DNA from: Agrococcus sp. SL85
Lineage (GTDB): Bacteria; Actinomycetota; Actinomycetes; Actinomycetales; Microbacteriaceae
Assembly: GCF_026625845.1 (NCBI RefSeq)
Contig: NZ_CP113066.1
Coordinates: 62,001-126,000 of the forward strand
Direction of reading: 5' to 3'
Length of the DNA: 64,000 nucleotides
Position numbers and translations under genes: made by a program. The notes beneath the pieces were generated by a model. The model was not told where the DNA came from, made no database searches, and saw only the letters and a list, made by a program, of their open reading frames with translations. Below, in pieces: positions 46,801 to 57,003 of the stretch. Position 1 is the first letter of the stretch; each line of letters opens with the position of its first letter.

Positions 46801-49564
46801 CCTCCGCGACCCCGCCGAGGTCGTCGGCGATCCGGTAGCGGAACTCGTCGGTGCCGACGGAGTAGTCGCCCGCCTGGTACCGCAGGATCGACGGCCCCGA
46901 CTGCGTGACGAACCCGAGCGATGGCGCGCTCGAGGGCCCGAGGAGCTGCACGGGGTCGCCGTTGGGGTCGGCGTTCGACAGCGGGAGCGGCAGGTCGACG
47001 CTCGCGCCGGCGACGACCCGGGCCTCCAGGGTGGGAGCCTCCGGCGCCGCGTTCGTGGTCTGCGCCGCCGCCGCGACCCGCAGCTCGACCGCCGCCGTCG
47101 CGGTCTGCCCGTCGGGGCCGCGCACGGCGTAGGTGGCGTGGAAGGTGCCGGGCTCGTCGGCCGCGACGTAGCGGAGGCGGTCGCCGTCGACGAAGAGGAG
47201 GCCCTGCTCGGGCGGCGCTACGATGCCGTCGACGACGACGTCGAGGCCGTCCGGCTGCTCGTCGTTCGCGAGCACGGGCACGTCGACGAGGCCGCCAGGG
47301 CGCACGCTGACGGCGTCGTCGCGCGCGATCGGCGCCTGCACCGCCGCCGCTGCGGCCGCCGAGACGAGCAGCTCCCCGCTCGCGGCACGCCCGCCGTTCG
47401 TCACCGTGTAGCGGACGAGGGCGGAGCCCTCGAGCTCGTCGACGAGGCGGAGCCGCACGCGGTCGCCGTCGACGACCTCCGCGCGCACCGCCGGATCCTC
47501 GCTCGTCGCGACGGTGACGGCGACGACGCCGCCCGCGGGATCGTGCGCGAGGCGATCGACCCCGACCTCGACCGCGCCGATCGCGGGCAGCAGCGCCCTG
47601 CCGGGCGTCGTGACGGGCGGAGCGGACGCGTCGACGGGGTCGAGGACGCGGACGGCGGCGAGCCCGTTGCGGGTGGAGGTGCCGTCGGTGACGACGTAGG
47701 TGAAGCGCATGAGGCCGGCCTCGGTCGGCACCACCTCGATCGTGCCGTCGCCGTAGTGCGGCTCGACCGGCAGCCCTGCGGCGACGACGTTGTGCAGGCT
47801 GAGCGCGCCGGCACCGCCGTGGGAGGCCAGCAGCGGCTCGAGCACGAGCCGCTGCCCCGGCCTGCCGACCGCCGTGATCGGGTCGGCGCTGATCGGCACG
47901 GCGCCCGCGTGCACGGTGAGCGGCAGGGAGGCCGTCGCCGTCGCCTGGCCGTCGGTCACGGTCACGGCGACCTCGCGCTGGGCGCCCGCCCGCCCGTCGC
48001 GGAACTCGAGCCTGCCGTCGGGGCGCACCGTCACCCGGTCGGGCGCCTCCGCCGTCGCGGACACCACGGCGAGCGAGTCGCCGTCGGGATCGAGCCAGCC
48101 GTCGAGCGCGTCGAGCACGATGGTGCCGCCCGCCTCGAGCGTCGCCTCGCGCGCGCGCTCGAGCCGCGGCGGCTCGTTGCCCGTGGGCCGCACCGTGACC
48201 ACGGCGCGCGCCGCGTCGCTCTCGGTGCCGTCGGAGACGCGGTAGTCGACGACGACGACGCCCGCGTCCGGGGCCTCGAGGCGGATCCCGCGCCCGTCGG
48301 GCTGGATGGAGACCGGCGCGTCCTCCCGGTCGCTCGCGACGTCGGTGATGACGATCGGGTCGCCGTTCGGGTCGGTGTCGTTCAGCAGCACCGGCAGCAC
48401 CGTGACGGCGCCCGGGCGCGCGCCGAGCTCGTCGTCGACCGCGGTGGGCGGGGCGGGGGCCGCCTCGACCTCCTGCTCCACGGTCTCGCCGTCGCTCGGC
48501 GCCTCGGCCTCGGGCTCCTCGGCCTCGAGCTGCCAGCCCTCGACGCGGCCGCCGTCGCGGTCGATCGCCCAGGCGTCGCCCGCGAGCGGGTCGACGAGCG
48601 CCGTCGCCGAGCCGCGGTGGAGGATCGCGAGCGGCGCGCTGGGCGCGACGCCGTCGATCGAGAGCACGACCGGCTCCTGCTCCTCGCAGTCGCGCCACGC
48701 GGTGCCGGAGGCCCAGGCGGCGAAGGTGCAGCCGCCGGCGACGAGCGGCGCGGCCGGCTCGCCCTGCAGGCCGGAGGCGAGCACCTCGCTCGCGTGGATC
48801 CCGAGCTGCTGGCGCACGAGGCCGTCGTCGGTCGCGTAGAGCACCGCGCCCGCGTCGTCGCCGGGTTCCTGCAGGCGCACCCCCGTGGCCTCGACGGCGG
48901 TCTCCCACGTGGCGGTGGAGAGCACGCCCGCGCCCGCGTCGAACAGCACCCACTCGTCGCCGAGCGCCGTGAGCTGCAGCGCGGGGGCGGAGGGCGAGAT
49001 GGGGGCGCGCTCGCTCGCGACGGTCTCGCCCGCGTCGTCGATCGTCAGCACGCGGCCGAGGCCGGGCGAGGCGGCCATGAGCGCGGTCTCGCCGAGCACC
49101 GCGACGCCGCCCCGGCCGAGCGCGACGACCGCGTCGCCGAGCTGCGCGCCCTCGGCGAGCGCGCCGACGCTCGAGCGCCACACGTCGCCCGTGGTCTCGG
49201 CGGCGATGAGGACGTCGTCGCCGCGCACCTGCACGTCGGCGCCGGCGCTGATCGGCACCGCGGGCCCCGGCTCGGTCGCGGCGTCGAGCACCACCCGCAC
49301 CGTCGAGGCGTCGCGGTCGACGAGCACCGTGCCGCTCGCGCCCACGAGCGCCTCGTCGACGGCGCCCACCCGCAGCACGCGCTCGATCGCGCGGTTCGCG
49401 GTGTTCGCGAGCCCGATCGCCCCCGCCTCGCCGTTCGCGACCCACACGCTCGAGCCGTCGAGCTCCGGCTCCACGGCCGCGTAGCCCGGGCTCAGCACCG
49501 CCCCGGCCACGACCCCGGCGACCAGGAGTCCGCCGAGGCCCGCCGCGGCGGTGCCGCGCCTCAT
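43847..49564 (-). CDS. Giant secreted/membrane-tethered Ig-like and fibronectin type III repeat protein
   Basis: A 1905-residue protein. Residues 1-30 form a basic start and one hydrophobic helix ending SPGYA, a signal peptide or anchor. Residues 30-330 read like repeated beta-blades. An acidic linker (about 330-360) is followed by some ten Ig/cadherin-like repeats of 85-100 residues, many with the phrase NDTDPNGDP or NDEDPAG, to about 1370. Then come fibronectin type III domains (VTWRGVAQPAGGTPVEAYLV) and a cysteine-bearing end. There is no LPXTG motif or C-terminal helix. The ATG overlaps the kinase stop (ATGA). Likely an envelope adhesin or scaffold controlled by the kinase/phosphatase pair. 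Confidence 0.88.
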   Translation of the reverse strand: MRRGTAAAGLGGLLVAGVVAGAVLSPGYAAVEPELDGSSVWVANGEAGAIGLANTANRAIERVLRVGAVDEALVGASGTVLVDRDASTVRVVLDAATEPGPAVPISAGADVQVRGDDVLIAAETTGDVWRSSVGALAEGAQLGDAVVALGRGGVAVLGETALMAASPGLGRVLTIDDAGETVASERAPISPSAPALQLTALGDEWVLFDAGAGVLSTATWETAVEATGVRLQEPGDDAGAVLYATDDGLVRQQLGIHASEVLASGLQGEPAAPLVAGGCTFAAWASGTAWRDCEEQEPVVLSIDGVAPSAPLAILHRGSATALVDPLAGDAWAIDRDGGRVEGWQLEAEEPEAEAPSDGETVEQEVEAAPAPPTAVDDELGARPGAVTVLPVLLNDTDPNGDPIVITDVASDREDAPVSIQPDGRGIRLEAPDAGVVVVDYRVSDGTESDAARAVVTVRPTGNEPPRLERAREATLEAGGTIVLDALDGWLDPDGDSLAVVSATAEAPDRVTVRPDGRLEFRDGRAGAQREVAVTVTDGQATATASLPLTVHAGAVPISADPITAVGRPGQRLVLEPLLASHGGAGALSLHNVVAAGLPVEPHYGDGTIEVVPTEAGLMRFTYVVTDGTSTRNGLAAVRVLDPVDASAPPVTTPGRALLPAIGAVEVGVDRLAHDPAGGVVAVTVATSEDPAVRAEVVDGDRVRLRLVDELEGSALVRYTVTNGGRAASGELLVSAAAAAAVQAPIARDDAVSVRPGGLVDVPVLANDEQPDGLDVVVDGIVAPPEQGLLFVDGDRLRYVAADEPGTFHATYAVRGPDGQTATAAVELRVAAAAQTTNAAPEAPTLEARVVAGASVDLPLPLSNADPNGDPVQLLGPSSAPSLGFVTQSGPSILRYQAGDYSVGTDEFRYRIADDLGGVAEGTVRIAVVEPSAALPPVLGADVAAMRPDSTLVVPVLDNDEDPAGLPLRIVDVRTDSAGASAVERDGAVEVTAGPGTARIGVLVTVENSAGSSAASWLRVDVDPDAAPPAPDVQDVQVGIQSIAEADAVRIDPLAHASVRDGRADVLEASLPMPAEGVVLREDGSIEIAVGDRTRYVPFAVVRSDDVGATGTAVVAVPGRDDALPQLRPGVAPLTVPSGGTLEIALADVIDTVDGDGPILTDASDVDATPTDGTNPVIDERTLRFVPERGYYGPASITFEVTDGDSPSDPEGRRGMIVLPIEVLPGDDVPLTVQGFQAQLQPGQEREIDLARITRTPDAARLEAASWSLADAVPAGFQAAVVGSTLTVRALERTVPGTMAALSVGVRDGAGEGVAGDIVLSVVSSTQPLVAPEADEVTVRRGASAEVRPLANDEASNPFPDSPLRLGGLRDAGAAARGVEARLEGDRLRIDVAGDAQIGATILNVLVLDATGDVRRGVWSPVTVTVQDVPDAPVPPVQAFDDHVDGVVTMSIEPPASNGSPITGYRIVGPGVDVDCGAQPRCRIEGLQAGVDVRLHAIATNALGDSERSAPSEPVHADRLPAAVQGIAVAPGTEAGSARVTWRGVAQPAGGTPVEAYLVHVVGSGTDRIVRVGAGERSAVVAGLTAGRAYQVEVAAANAAGVPDASWRWPAATVPFTAVGQPGTTSIVITGRDQASGTVAARWATVEPGGARQVRYQARIVAEADVAGLTCTSSGTGTPSGSSETSTSLEVADGARAVVAVIADNGWFCSVSTSGPVFGRPDPIDPADVDVVAEVRDDARDLRLAGAPALASGTWIEVRTRQTSTSEWRRVSEGSWITPPGGSFAYGRGDTRVDLRACAPSGAGDGRLCSEPTTVGPFTPLSLRATVETCRPLAPLEATAPANASLQARGDVEARYLVGGSWTSWRPASQAVPAQATRVEARGVVTYQDPEPYKDPQPTVAGCGL

Positions 49565-50925
49565 GGCAGCGGCTCCGCGCAGGACTCGGTGCTCTCGCCC
49601 GTCGAGCCGTCGCGGTTGACGGCGACCTGCACGCAGAGGCGCTCGCCCGGCTCCCCCGTGAGGGTGAAGCTCGTGCCGCCCTGGATGAGGGAGTCGCCCG
49701 TGGAGGTGCGCACGAGGTAGGTGTCGGTGCCCGTGAGGCCCGGGTCCTGCCACGCGAACTCCACCGCGCCGCTCGCCGGCGTCGCGGCCACCTCGGCGAC
49801 CGAGGGGATGCGGGCCGACACCGAGGAGAGCGCGAGCGCGGCGACCGCGACGATGCCGAGCACCACGACGGTCGCCGCAGCGATGCCCACGCCGACCGCG
49901 AGCCGCTTCGGCTGCTGGGGCGTCCTGCGGCCCGTCGACGAGGAGATGTCGATGCGGCTGCCCGTGATGCCCGGCGAGCGGCGCGCGCGGCGCTGGCGCA
50001 GCCGCAGCGCGTCGGCCTGCGCCTCGACGTCCTCCTCCGCCTGCGTGGCGGGCCCGGAGGCCCACGGGTCGAGCTCGACCTCGATCGGGGTGACGTCGAG
50101 CTCGAGCTCGCGCTGCACGCGCTGGAGGTCCTCGAGGAGCGCCTCGACGCTCGGGTGGCGGTCGGCGGGCTTCGCCGCCATCGCGCGATCGAGCACGGGG
50201 CGCAGCGCCGTTGGGATCGCGCGCGAGGGCAGCAGGTCGTGCGCGACGATCCGGTCGGTGAGCGCCGCCTGGTCGTTGGCGCGGCCCGGCTGCTCGGCGG
50301 GGCTGCGACCGGCGATGAGCGAGAAGATCGTGGCGCCGAGCGACCACACCTCGGTGGCGATCGTGCCGCCCGTGCCGCCGCGCAGCACCTCGGGCGCCGC
50401 CCACGGCACCGAGACCCCCGCAGCCTCCGAGACGTCGTGCCGGAGGCCGGCGATGCCGAAGTCGGACAGCACCGGATGCCCGAACGCGGTCGTCAGGATG
50501 TTCGCGGGCTTGATGTCGCGGTGCAGCACGCCCGCTCGGTGGGCGGTCTCGATCGCGGAGCCGATGTGGATCGCGACGCGGAGCGCGGCCTCGACGCCGA
50601 GCGGCTCGGTGCGGAAGCGCTCGCCGAGCTCGGGGTTCGCGAGCTCCATGACGAGGTAGGGCCTGCCGTCGCTCGCCACGGAGGCCGAGAAGACCGTGAG
50701 GATGCCCGGGTGCGACGAGAGCCGCCCCATGAGGTTGACCTCGCTGCGGAACGACGCCCGCACGTCCTCGTCGACGAGCTCCGCGAGCAGCACCTTGACG
50801 GCGACGGGCCGCCGCGGCAGCGCCTGCTCGTACAGGAACACATCGGCGTAGCCGCCGGTGCCCAGCACGTGCAGGTGCGAGAAGCCGGGCAGGACCGGCG
50901 GCGCTGAGGGGAGCCGCCTGGGCAT
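49561..50925 (-). CDS. Transmembrane serine/threonine protein kinase
   Basis: A 454-residue Hanks-type kinase. The glycine loop LGTGGYADVFLYE, VAVKVLL lysine, FRSEVNLM, HRDIKPANIL catalytic loop, LSDFGIAGL and WAAPEVLRGG are all present, so it should be active. The kinase domain ends near residue 270; a cytoplasmic linker leads to one helix (about 345-370) and an outer domain of about 83 residues that looks like a single fibronectin type III fold with two cysteines. No PASTA repeats. Coupled by one base to the phosphatase (TGATG) and by four to the giant protein. Confidence 0.93.
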   Translation of the reverse strand: MPRRLPSAPPVLPGFSHLHVLGTGGYADVFLYEQALPRRPVAVKVLLAELVDEDVRASFRSEVNLMGRLSSHPGILTVFSASVASDGRPYLVMELANPELGERFRTEPLGVEAALRVAIHIGSAIETAHRAGVLHRDIKPANILTTAFGHPVLSDFGIAGLRHDVSEAAGVSVPWAAPEVLRGGTGGTIATEVWSLGATIFSLIAGRSPAEQPGRANDQAALTDRIVAHDLLPSRAIPTALRPVLDRAMAAKPADRHPSVEALLEDLQRVQRELELDVTPIEVELDPWASGPATQAEEDVEAQADALRLRQRRARRSPGITGSRIDISSSTGRRTPQQPKRLAVGVGIAAATVVVLGIVAVAALALSSVSARIPSVAEVAATPASGAVEFAWQDPGLTGTDTYLVRTSTGDSLIQGGTSFTLTGEPGERLCVQVAVNRDGSTGESTESCAEPLP

Positions 50926-51767
50926 CAGGGCCGCCCTGGCTCCTCGTCGCGGAGCGTCGTCCGGGGCACCGTGCGGTCGACGTCCTCGACCGTGGGCGCC
51001 CTCGTGACGTCGACGACGATGACGGACACGTTGTCGCGCCCGCCGTGGTCGAGCGCGGCGGCGACGAGCGCCTCGGCGGCGGCCGCGGGCTCCTCGTGCT
51101 CCCACAGCATGCGCTCGATGTCGACGTCGTGGACCTCCTTGGTGAGGCCGTCGGAGCAGACGAGCAGGCGCAGCCCGGGCATGATCGGGAGCAGGAAGTA
51201 GTCGGGCACGGGATCGATGCCGGCGCCCACGCCGCGCGTGACCACGTTGGCTTCGGGGTGCGTCTCGGCCTCCTCCTCGGTGAGGAGGCCCGCGTCGATG
51301 AGCTCCTGCACGACGGAGTGGTCGGTCGTGATGCGCGTGAGGCGCTCGCCGAGCATCGCGTAGGTGCGGGAGTCGCCGACGTTGAAGACCGCGAAGTGCG
51401 GCGCGCCCTCGTGGATCGCGAACGCGCAGCCCGTCACGGTGGTGCCCGCGGCGCCGTCGCCGTCGCCGAGGCGCTCGATCTCGTCGGTCGCCGCGCGCAG
51501 GGCGTCGACGACGTCGATGGGCTCGACGGCCTCGAGGCCTGCGAGGCCGCCCAGGTGCTCGACGACGGCCTTCGAGGCGAGGTCGCCGTGCGAGTGCCCG
51601 CCCATGCCGTCGGCCACCGCGAAGACGGGCGGCTGGGTGACGAGCGAGTCCTCGTTGTGCTGGCGGCGGAAGCCGGTGTCGGTGAGCCCCGCCCACCGCA
51701 CCGCGAAGCGGCGCGCCTCAGGGCCCTCTGTCGCGTGCTCGCCGGCTGCCGATCCGATGTGGGTCAC
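50925..51767 (-). CDS. PP2C-type protein serine/threonine phosphatase
   Basis: A 280-residue metal-dependent phosphatase that should reverse the action of the adjoining kinase. Motifs in order: RRQHNEDS, VADGMGGHSHGD, FNVGDSRTY, LVCSDGLTKEV and GGRDNVSVIVVDV, which supply all the expected metal-binding aspartates. No membrane helix. The GTG at 51767 begins homology and lies 7 bases after GAGACT, a weak -10 match. First gene of the seven-gene operon. Confidence 0.92.
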   Translation of the reverse strand: MTHIGSAAGEHATEGPEARRFAVRWAGLTDTGFRRQHNEDSLVTQPPVFAVADGMGGHSHGDLASKAVVEHLGGLAGLEAVEPIDVVDALRAATDEIERLGDGDGAAGTTVTGCAFAIHEGAPHFAVFNVGDSRTYAMLGERLTRITTDHSVVQELIDAGLLTEEEAETHPEANVVTRGVGAGIDPVPDYFLLPIMPGLRLLVCSDGLTKEVHDVDIERMLWEHEEPAAAAEALVAAALDHGGRDNVSVIVVDVTRAPTVEDVDRTVPRTTLRDEEPGRP

Positions 51768-51774
51768 GCCTGCC

Positions 51775-51780
51775 AGTCTC
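51775..51780 (-). promoter_or_regulatory. Weak leaderless -10 candidate for the PP2C operon
   Basis: GAGACT on the minus strand, 7 bases before the GTG at 51767. Only the A and T of TANNNT match, but spacing is right and no better site is seen in the 79-base gap. Confidence 0.3.
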
Positions 51781-51846
51781 CCACGACGCGGCTCCGAGCC
51801 TCGCGACGCGCCAGGCGACCGGGGATGGAGGCCATGCGGGCGGCTC

Positions 51847-53032
51847 TCAGAGACGGCCCGCGAGGATGCCCCGCCAGTACGTGCGCGGCAGCGCGTAGCG
51901 GTCGACGAGGTGCCACACGGGGCTCGAGCGCACCTCGTCGACGAGCGGGATGCTGCCGCGCACCCGCAGCTGCCGGTCGTACTCGCCGAACGAGAGGCTG
52001 CGGCGCCCGGTGGCGATGGGCGCGACCGTGTAGCCGTCGTAGCGCTCGAGCCTCGCGCCGGCGCGCGCATGCCGGATGTTGTCGACGACGATGCGCACCT
52101 GATGGCGGAGCGCGCCGCCCGTGCGGCCGTCGCCGAGCGCCGCGCCGTCGCCGACGCCCCAGATCCGGGGATGCGCGCGGTGGCGCAGCGGATCGGGGTC
52201 GACGTCGACGAACCCGCCGCTGCCCGGCCCGTCGAGCCCCGAGGCGGCGACGAGCGGCTGCGGCGCGTACGGCGGGAGCACGTGCAGCAGCGCGACCCGC
52301 TCGCGGCGCGCGCCGCCCGGGCCCTCGAGCACCGCGACGTCGCCCTCGATCGCGACGAGCCGGGAGCGGGCGATCGTGCGCACGCCGTAGCGGTCGAGGT
52401 GCCGGCCGACCTCGGCCGCGATCCGCGGCACGGGGTGCAGCGCCTCGCCCTCGTGGACGAGCACGACGTCGATCCGGTCGAGCGCACCCTCCGCGCGCCA
52501 GCGGTCGCACGCGATGAGCAGCGGCTTCAGCGCCGTCTCGCGCCCGGATGCCGGCTGGTCGTGGAGCGTGAACATCGCCGTGCCCTCGCGCAGCGCGGCC
52601 AGCCGCTCCGCCGCGGCCGCGAGCCTCGGCAGGCTCGAAGGCCGTGACGGCCAGGCGCGCGTCGAGCGCGTCCGCGGCGCCCGGCAGCGCCGCCCAGTCG
52701 ATGCGGGCGCCGGGGGCGAGCACGAGGTCGCCGTAGCGGAGCCTCCTGCCGTCGTCGAGCTCGACGACGCGCGCCTCGGGGTCGATCCGGACCGCGGCCG
52801 CGCGATGCCACGTCACCCCCTGCGGGATGAGCGGTGCCTGCGGCCTCGTGAGCGCGGCCATGGGCGCGAGGCCCGTGGCGACGTAGTTCTGGAGCGGCTT
52901 GTAGACGTGGACCTCGGAGGGCTCGACGAGCCCGACGTCGGGGCAGCCGCGCCGCCGCAGGCGCGCCGCGGCGGAGAGCCCGCCGTTGCCGCCGCCGATC
53001 ACCAGGACGTCGTGCTTGCCATCGCTCGCCAT
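51847..53032 (-). CDS. SQR-like FAD/NAD(P)-binding oxidoreductase (apparent frameshift)
   Basis: A flavoprotein of the sulfide:quinone oxidoreductase/NDH-2 family. The FAD loop VLVIGGGNGGLSAAARL is near residue 10, and HVYKPLQNYVATG resembles the SQR Y-K-P/Q segment. An extra base in 52632-52633 (AGGCT) breaks the frame; without it the protein has 394 residues with VTAFELPRLAAAAERL and HDQPAS, then IWGVGDGAA near the end. Only two cysteines remain and none fits the SQR redox pair, so sulfide oxidation is doubtful. Starts 6 bases after TAGCGT. Confidence 0.82.
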
Positions 53033-53038
53033 GCCGCG

Positions 53039-53044
53039 ACGCTA
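53039..53044 (-). promoter_or_regulatory. Leaderless -10 element for the flavoprotein, overlapping the DUF4192 stop codon
   Basis: TAGCGT on the minus strand, 6 bases before the ATG at 53032. Its first three bases are the TAG stop of the upstream DUF4192 gene (53042-53044). Confidence 0.5.
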
Positions 53045-54094
53045 CGCGGTGTCCCCCGCTCGCGCCTCGGCGCGGGCTGGACGCGCGGTGCGCCCCCGCA
53101 GCCAGGCCGGCGCGCCGCGCGCGTCGACGAGGTCGCGCAGGAGCGGCGCCATCGTGAGCCCCGGGTCGATCGCGGCCGCCTGCTCGGCGCAGCGCGCCGC
53201 GGTGCGGCCGCGGCCCAGCGCGAAGTGCAGGAACCCGACGATGACGAGGAGCGGCGCGCGATCCTCGACGGGCGTCGCCGCGGCGAGCGCCGTCCAGGCC
53301 CGCAGCTGCGCGAGGACGCCGCCGTGATCGGGTGCCGGCCCCTCGCCCAGCATGCGCGCCGCGCCCGCGGCGTCGCCGGCGGCCTGCGCCTCCGGGCCGT
53401 CGATCGCGACGACGATCGCGAGGTCGCGGAGGGCCGGCCGATGCACGAGCGCCACGGCGAGCGCGGCCTCGGCCGCGCGGTCGACGCCGAGCGCCGAGCG
53501 CCCGCCCGAGGCGAGCAGCGGCGCGGCGGCGAGGCCCGCCTCGAGCGCCGGGACGGGGTCGTCGGCCGCGGCGGCCACGGCGGCGGGCGCGAGGGCCCTG
53601 AGCGCGGCGTCGAGGCGCGCGATGGCCGCGTCGTCGCCGACGGGGATGCCCGGGACCTCGGGCGGCAGCGGCGCGCCCGGCACGGGATCGTCCTCGAGGT
53701 CGAGCTCGGCCCTCGGCCCCCGGGCGGACGCCGGCCTCGCGTAGTCGCCCCAGGCGTCCGGTGCGAGCGCGAGCGACTCGAGCACGCCGAGCCGCTCGGC
53801 CACGAGCGCGGCCACGAGCGCGCGCTCCCCCGCCGCCCCCGGGAGGGCGCCGGCGCCGATCGGTGCCGCGAGGCTCGCGACGAGGAGCACGGCGTCGGCC
53901 TCGGGGGCACCGCGCCGGATCGCCGCCGCGAGCGCCGCCGCCGTCGCGGGCTCCGGCAGGTCGAGGGTCATGGGGGTGCCGGATCGGCCGCGCGCGAGCG
54001 GCACGACGAACAGCGCGTCGGGCTCCACGGGGCCGGCGATGCGCGGCAGCAGCGCGAGCAGGGACTGGGGCGTGCGGATGCGGACTCGTTCCAT
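53042..54094 (-). CDS. DUF4192 domain-containing protein
   Basis: A 350-residue actinobacterial protein of unknown function, Ala-rich. The N-terminus (TPQSLLALLPRIAG, PDALFVVPLARG, MTLDLPEPAT) and the C-terminal ALVIVGFLHFALGRGRTAARCAEQA segment fit DUF4192. I use the ATG at 54094 because homology starts there and CATGCT, a near -10 element, lies 7 bases upstream; an in-frame ATG at 54106 is possible. Confidence 0.78.
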   Translation of the reverse strand: MERVRIRTPQSLLALLPRIAGPVEPDALFVVPLARGRSGTPMTLDLPEPATAAALAAAIRRGAPEADAVLLVASLAAPIGAGALPGAAGERALVAALVAERLGVLESLALAPDAWGDYARPASARGPRAELDLEDDPVPGAPLPPEVPGIPVGDDAAIARLDAALRALAPAAVAAAADDPVPALEAGLAAAPLLASGGRSALGVDRAAEAALAVALVHRPALRDLAIVVAIDGPEAQAAGDAAGAARMLGEGPAPDHGGVLAQLRAWTALAAATPVEDRAPLLVIVGFLHFALGRGRTAARCAEQAAAIDPGLTMAPLLRDLVDARGAPAWLRGRTARPARAEARAGDTA

Positions 54095-54162
54095 GCCGCG
54101 GAGCATGCGGGAGGCGCGCCGCGGCCCGCGCCGAGCGCGGCCGCACCTGTGGACGATCCGGG

Positions 54163-54191
54163 TTGCGACATACCCCCCAGGGGTATACGGT
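54163..54191 (+). promoter_or_regulatory. copB promoter with embedded CsoR-type copper operator
   Basis: TTGCGA (54163-54168) and TACGGT (54186-54191) form a -35/-10 pair with a 17-base spacer. The spacer is filled by ATACCCC-CCA-GGGGTAT (54170-54186), a perfect palindrome like operators of CsoR copper repressors. Repressor bound there would block the promoter. The ATG at 54199 is 7 bases after the -10, so the mRNA should be leaderless. No csoR gene is in the window. Confidence 0.7.
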
Positions 54192-54198
54192 CGACCGC

Positions 54199-56315
<2,117 letters not shown>

Positions 56316-56316
<1 letters not shown>

Positions 56317-56918
56317 TGCGCACCACCACCGCCCTCGTCCCCCTCGCCGCCGCCCTCGCGGTCGGCCTCGGCCTCGCCGGCTGCAGCACGGGCGGCGCCG
56401 CCGCCGACCACGGCGACCACGGCATGCGGCCGAGCGCCGGCGATGGCGCCGGCGCCACGTGGAACGACGCCGACGTCGCGTACGCGACGGGCATGGCCGC
56501 CCACCACGAGCAGGCGGTCGAGATGAGCGAGCTCGTGCTGGCCCACGACGGGCTCGACGCGCGCGTCGCCGACCTCGCCGAGCGCATCCGCGCGGCGCAG
56601 GGCCCCGAGATCGCGCAGATGGAGCAGTGGCTCGAGGCCTGGGGCGCCGACGGCGACATGGCCGACCACGGCGACCACGGCATGGCCGGGATGCAGTCGG
56701 AGGAGGACCTCGCGGCCATCCGCGACGCCGACGCCGACCGCGCCGCCGTGCTGTTCCTGGAGGGCATGGCCCTGCACCACGAGGGCGCGCTCGAGATGGC
56801 CGAGGCGCACCTCGAGGCGGGCGCCGATCCGGCCGCGCTCGCGCTCAGCGAGCAGGTGATCGCCACGCAGCGGGCGGAGGTCGACGAGATGCGGGCGCTG
56901 CTCGACGAGCTCGCCTGA
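56316..56918 (+). CDS. DUF305 domain-containing lipoprotein
   Basis: A 200-residue protein with a lipoprotein signal peptide (LGLAGC, Cys23). The mature part has two DUF305 repeats, each with a helix pair rich in M and H: ATGMAAHHEQAVEMSEL near residue 60 and LEGMALHHEGALEMAEA near 150, joined by a HGDHGMAGM stretch. Such proteins bind copper outside the membrane. Preceded by AGGAAGGAG inside the end of copB and coupled to it by one base. Confidence 0.9.
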
Positions 56919-56940
56919 GCCGCCTCGACCGGCCTCCCAC

Positions 56941-56975
56941 GCGGCCGCCGCGGGCCCTCCGGCCCCGGCGGCCGC
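56941..56975 (+). terminator. Terminator after the copper operon
   Basis: GCGGCCGCCG (56941-56950) pairs perfectly with CGGCGGCCGC (56966-56975), with a further inner stem GGGCC/GGCCC. Confidence 0.7.
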
Positions 56976-56990
56976 ACGGCGCGACCTCGC

Positions 56991-56996
56991 TACGGT
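56991..56996 (+). promoter_or_regulatory. Leaderless -10 element for the gamma-glutamyltransferase
   Basis: TACGGT, 7 bases before the ATG at 57004. It favours this ATG over in-frame ones at 56995 and 57007. Confidence 0.5.
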
Positions 56997-57003
56997 GGAG
57001 GGC

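Noticed and set aside
42855..49445. A very long open frame (over 2000 codons) on the minus strand through the giant-protein region
   Set aside because: It is the MoxR frame extended upstream through the out-of-frame giant gene. Only its last 320 codons code for MoxR; the rest is Arg/Gly-rich shadow typical of high-GC DNA.
46397..49720. Long plus-strand open frames opposite the giant Ig gene
   Set aside because: Composition is dominated by Arg, Asp, Gly and Val with no domain pattern, and the frame mirrors the codons of the minus-strand gene. Similar mirror frames at 11411-12219, 37104-41620 and 52514-54388 were left out for the same reason.
36801..51767. A type VII (ESX) secretion locus
   Set aside because: Only the FtsK/EssC-like ATPase fits. 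No WXG100, EccB/D/E or mycosin-type gene is present in the window.
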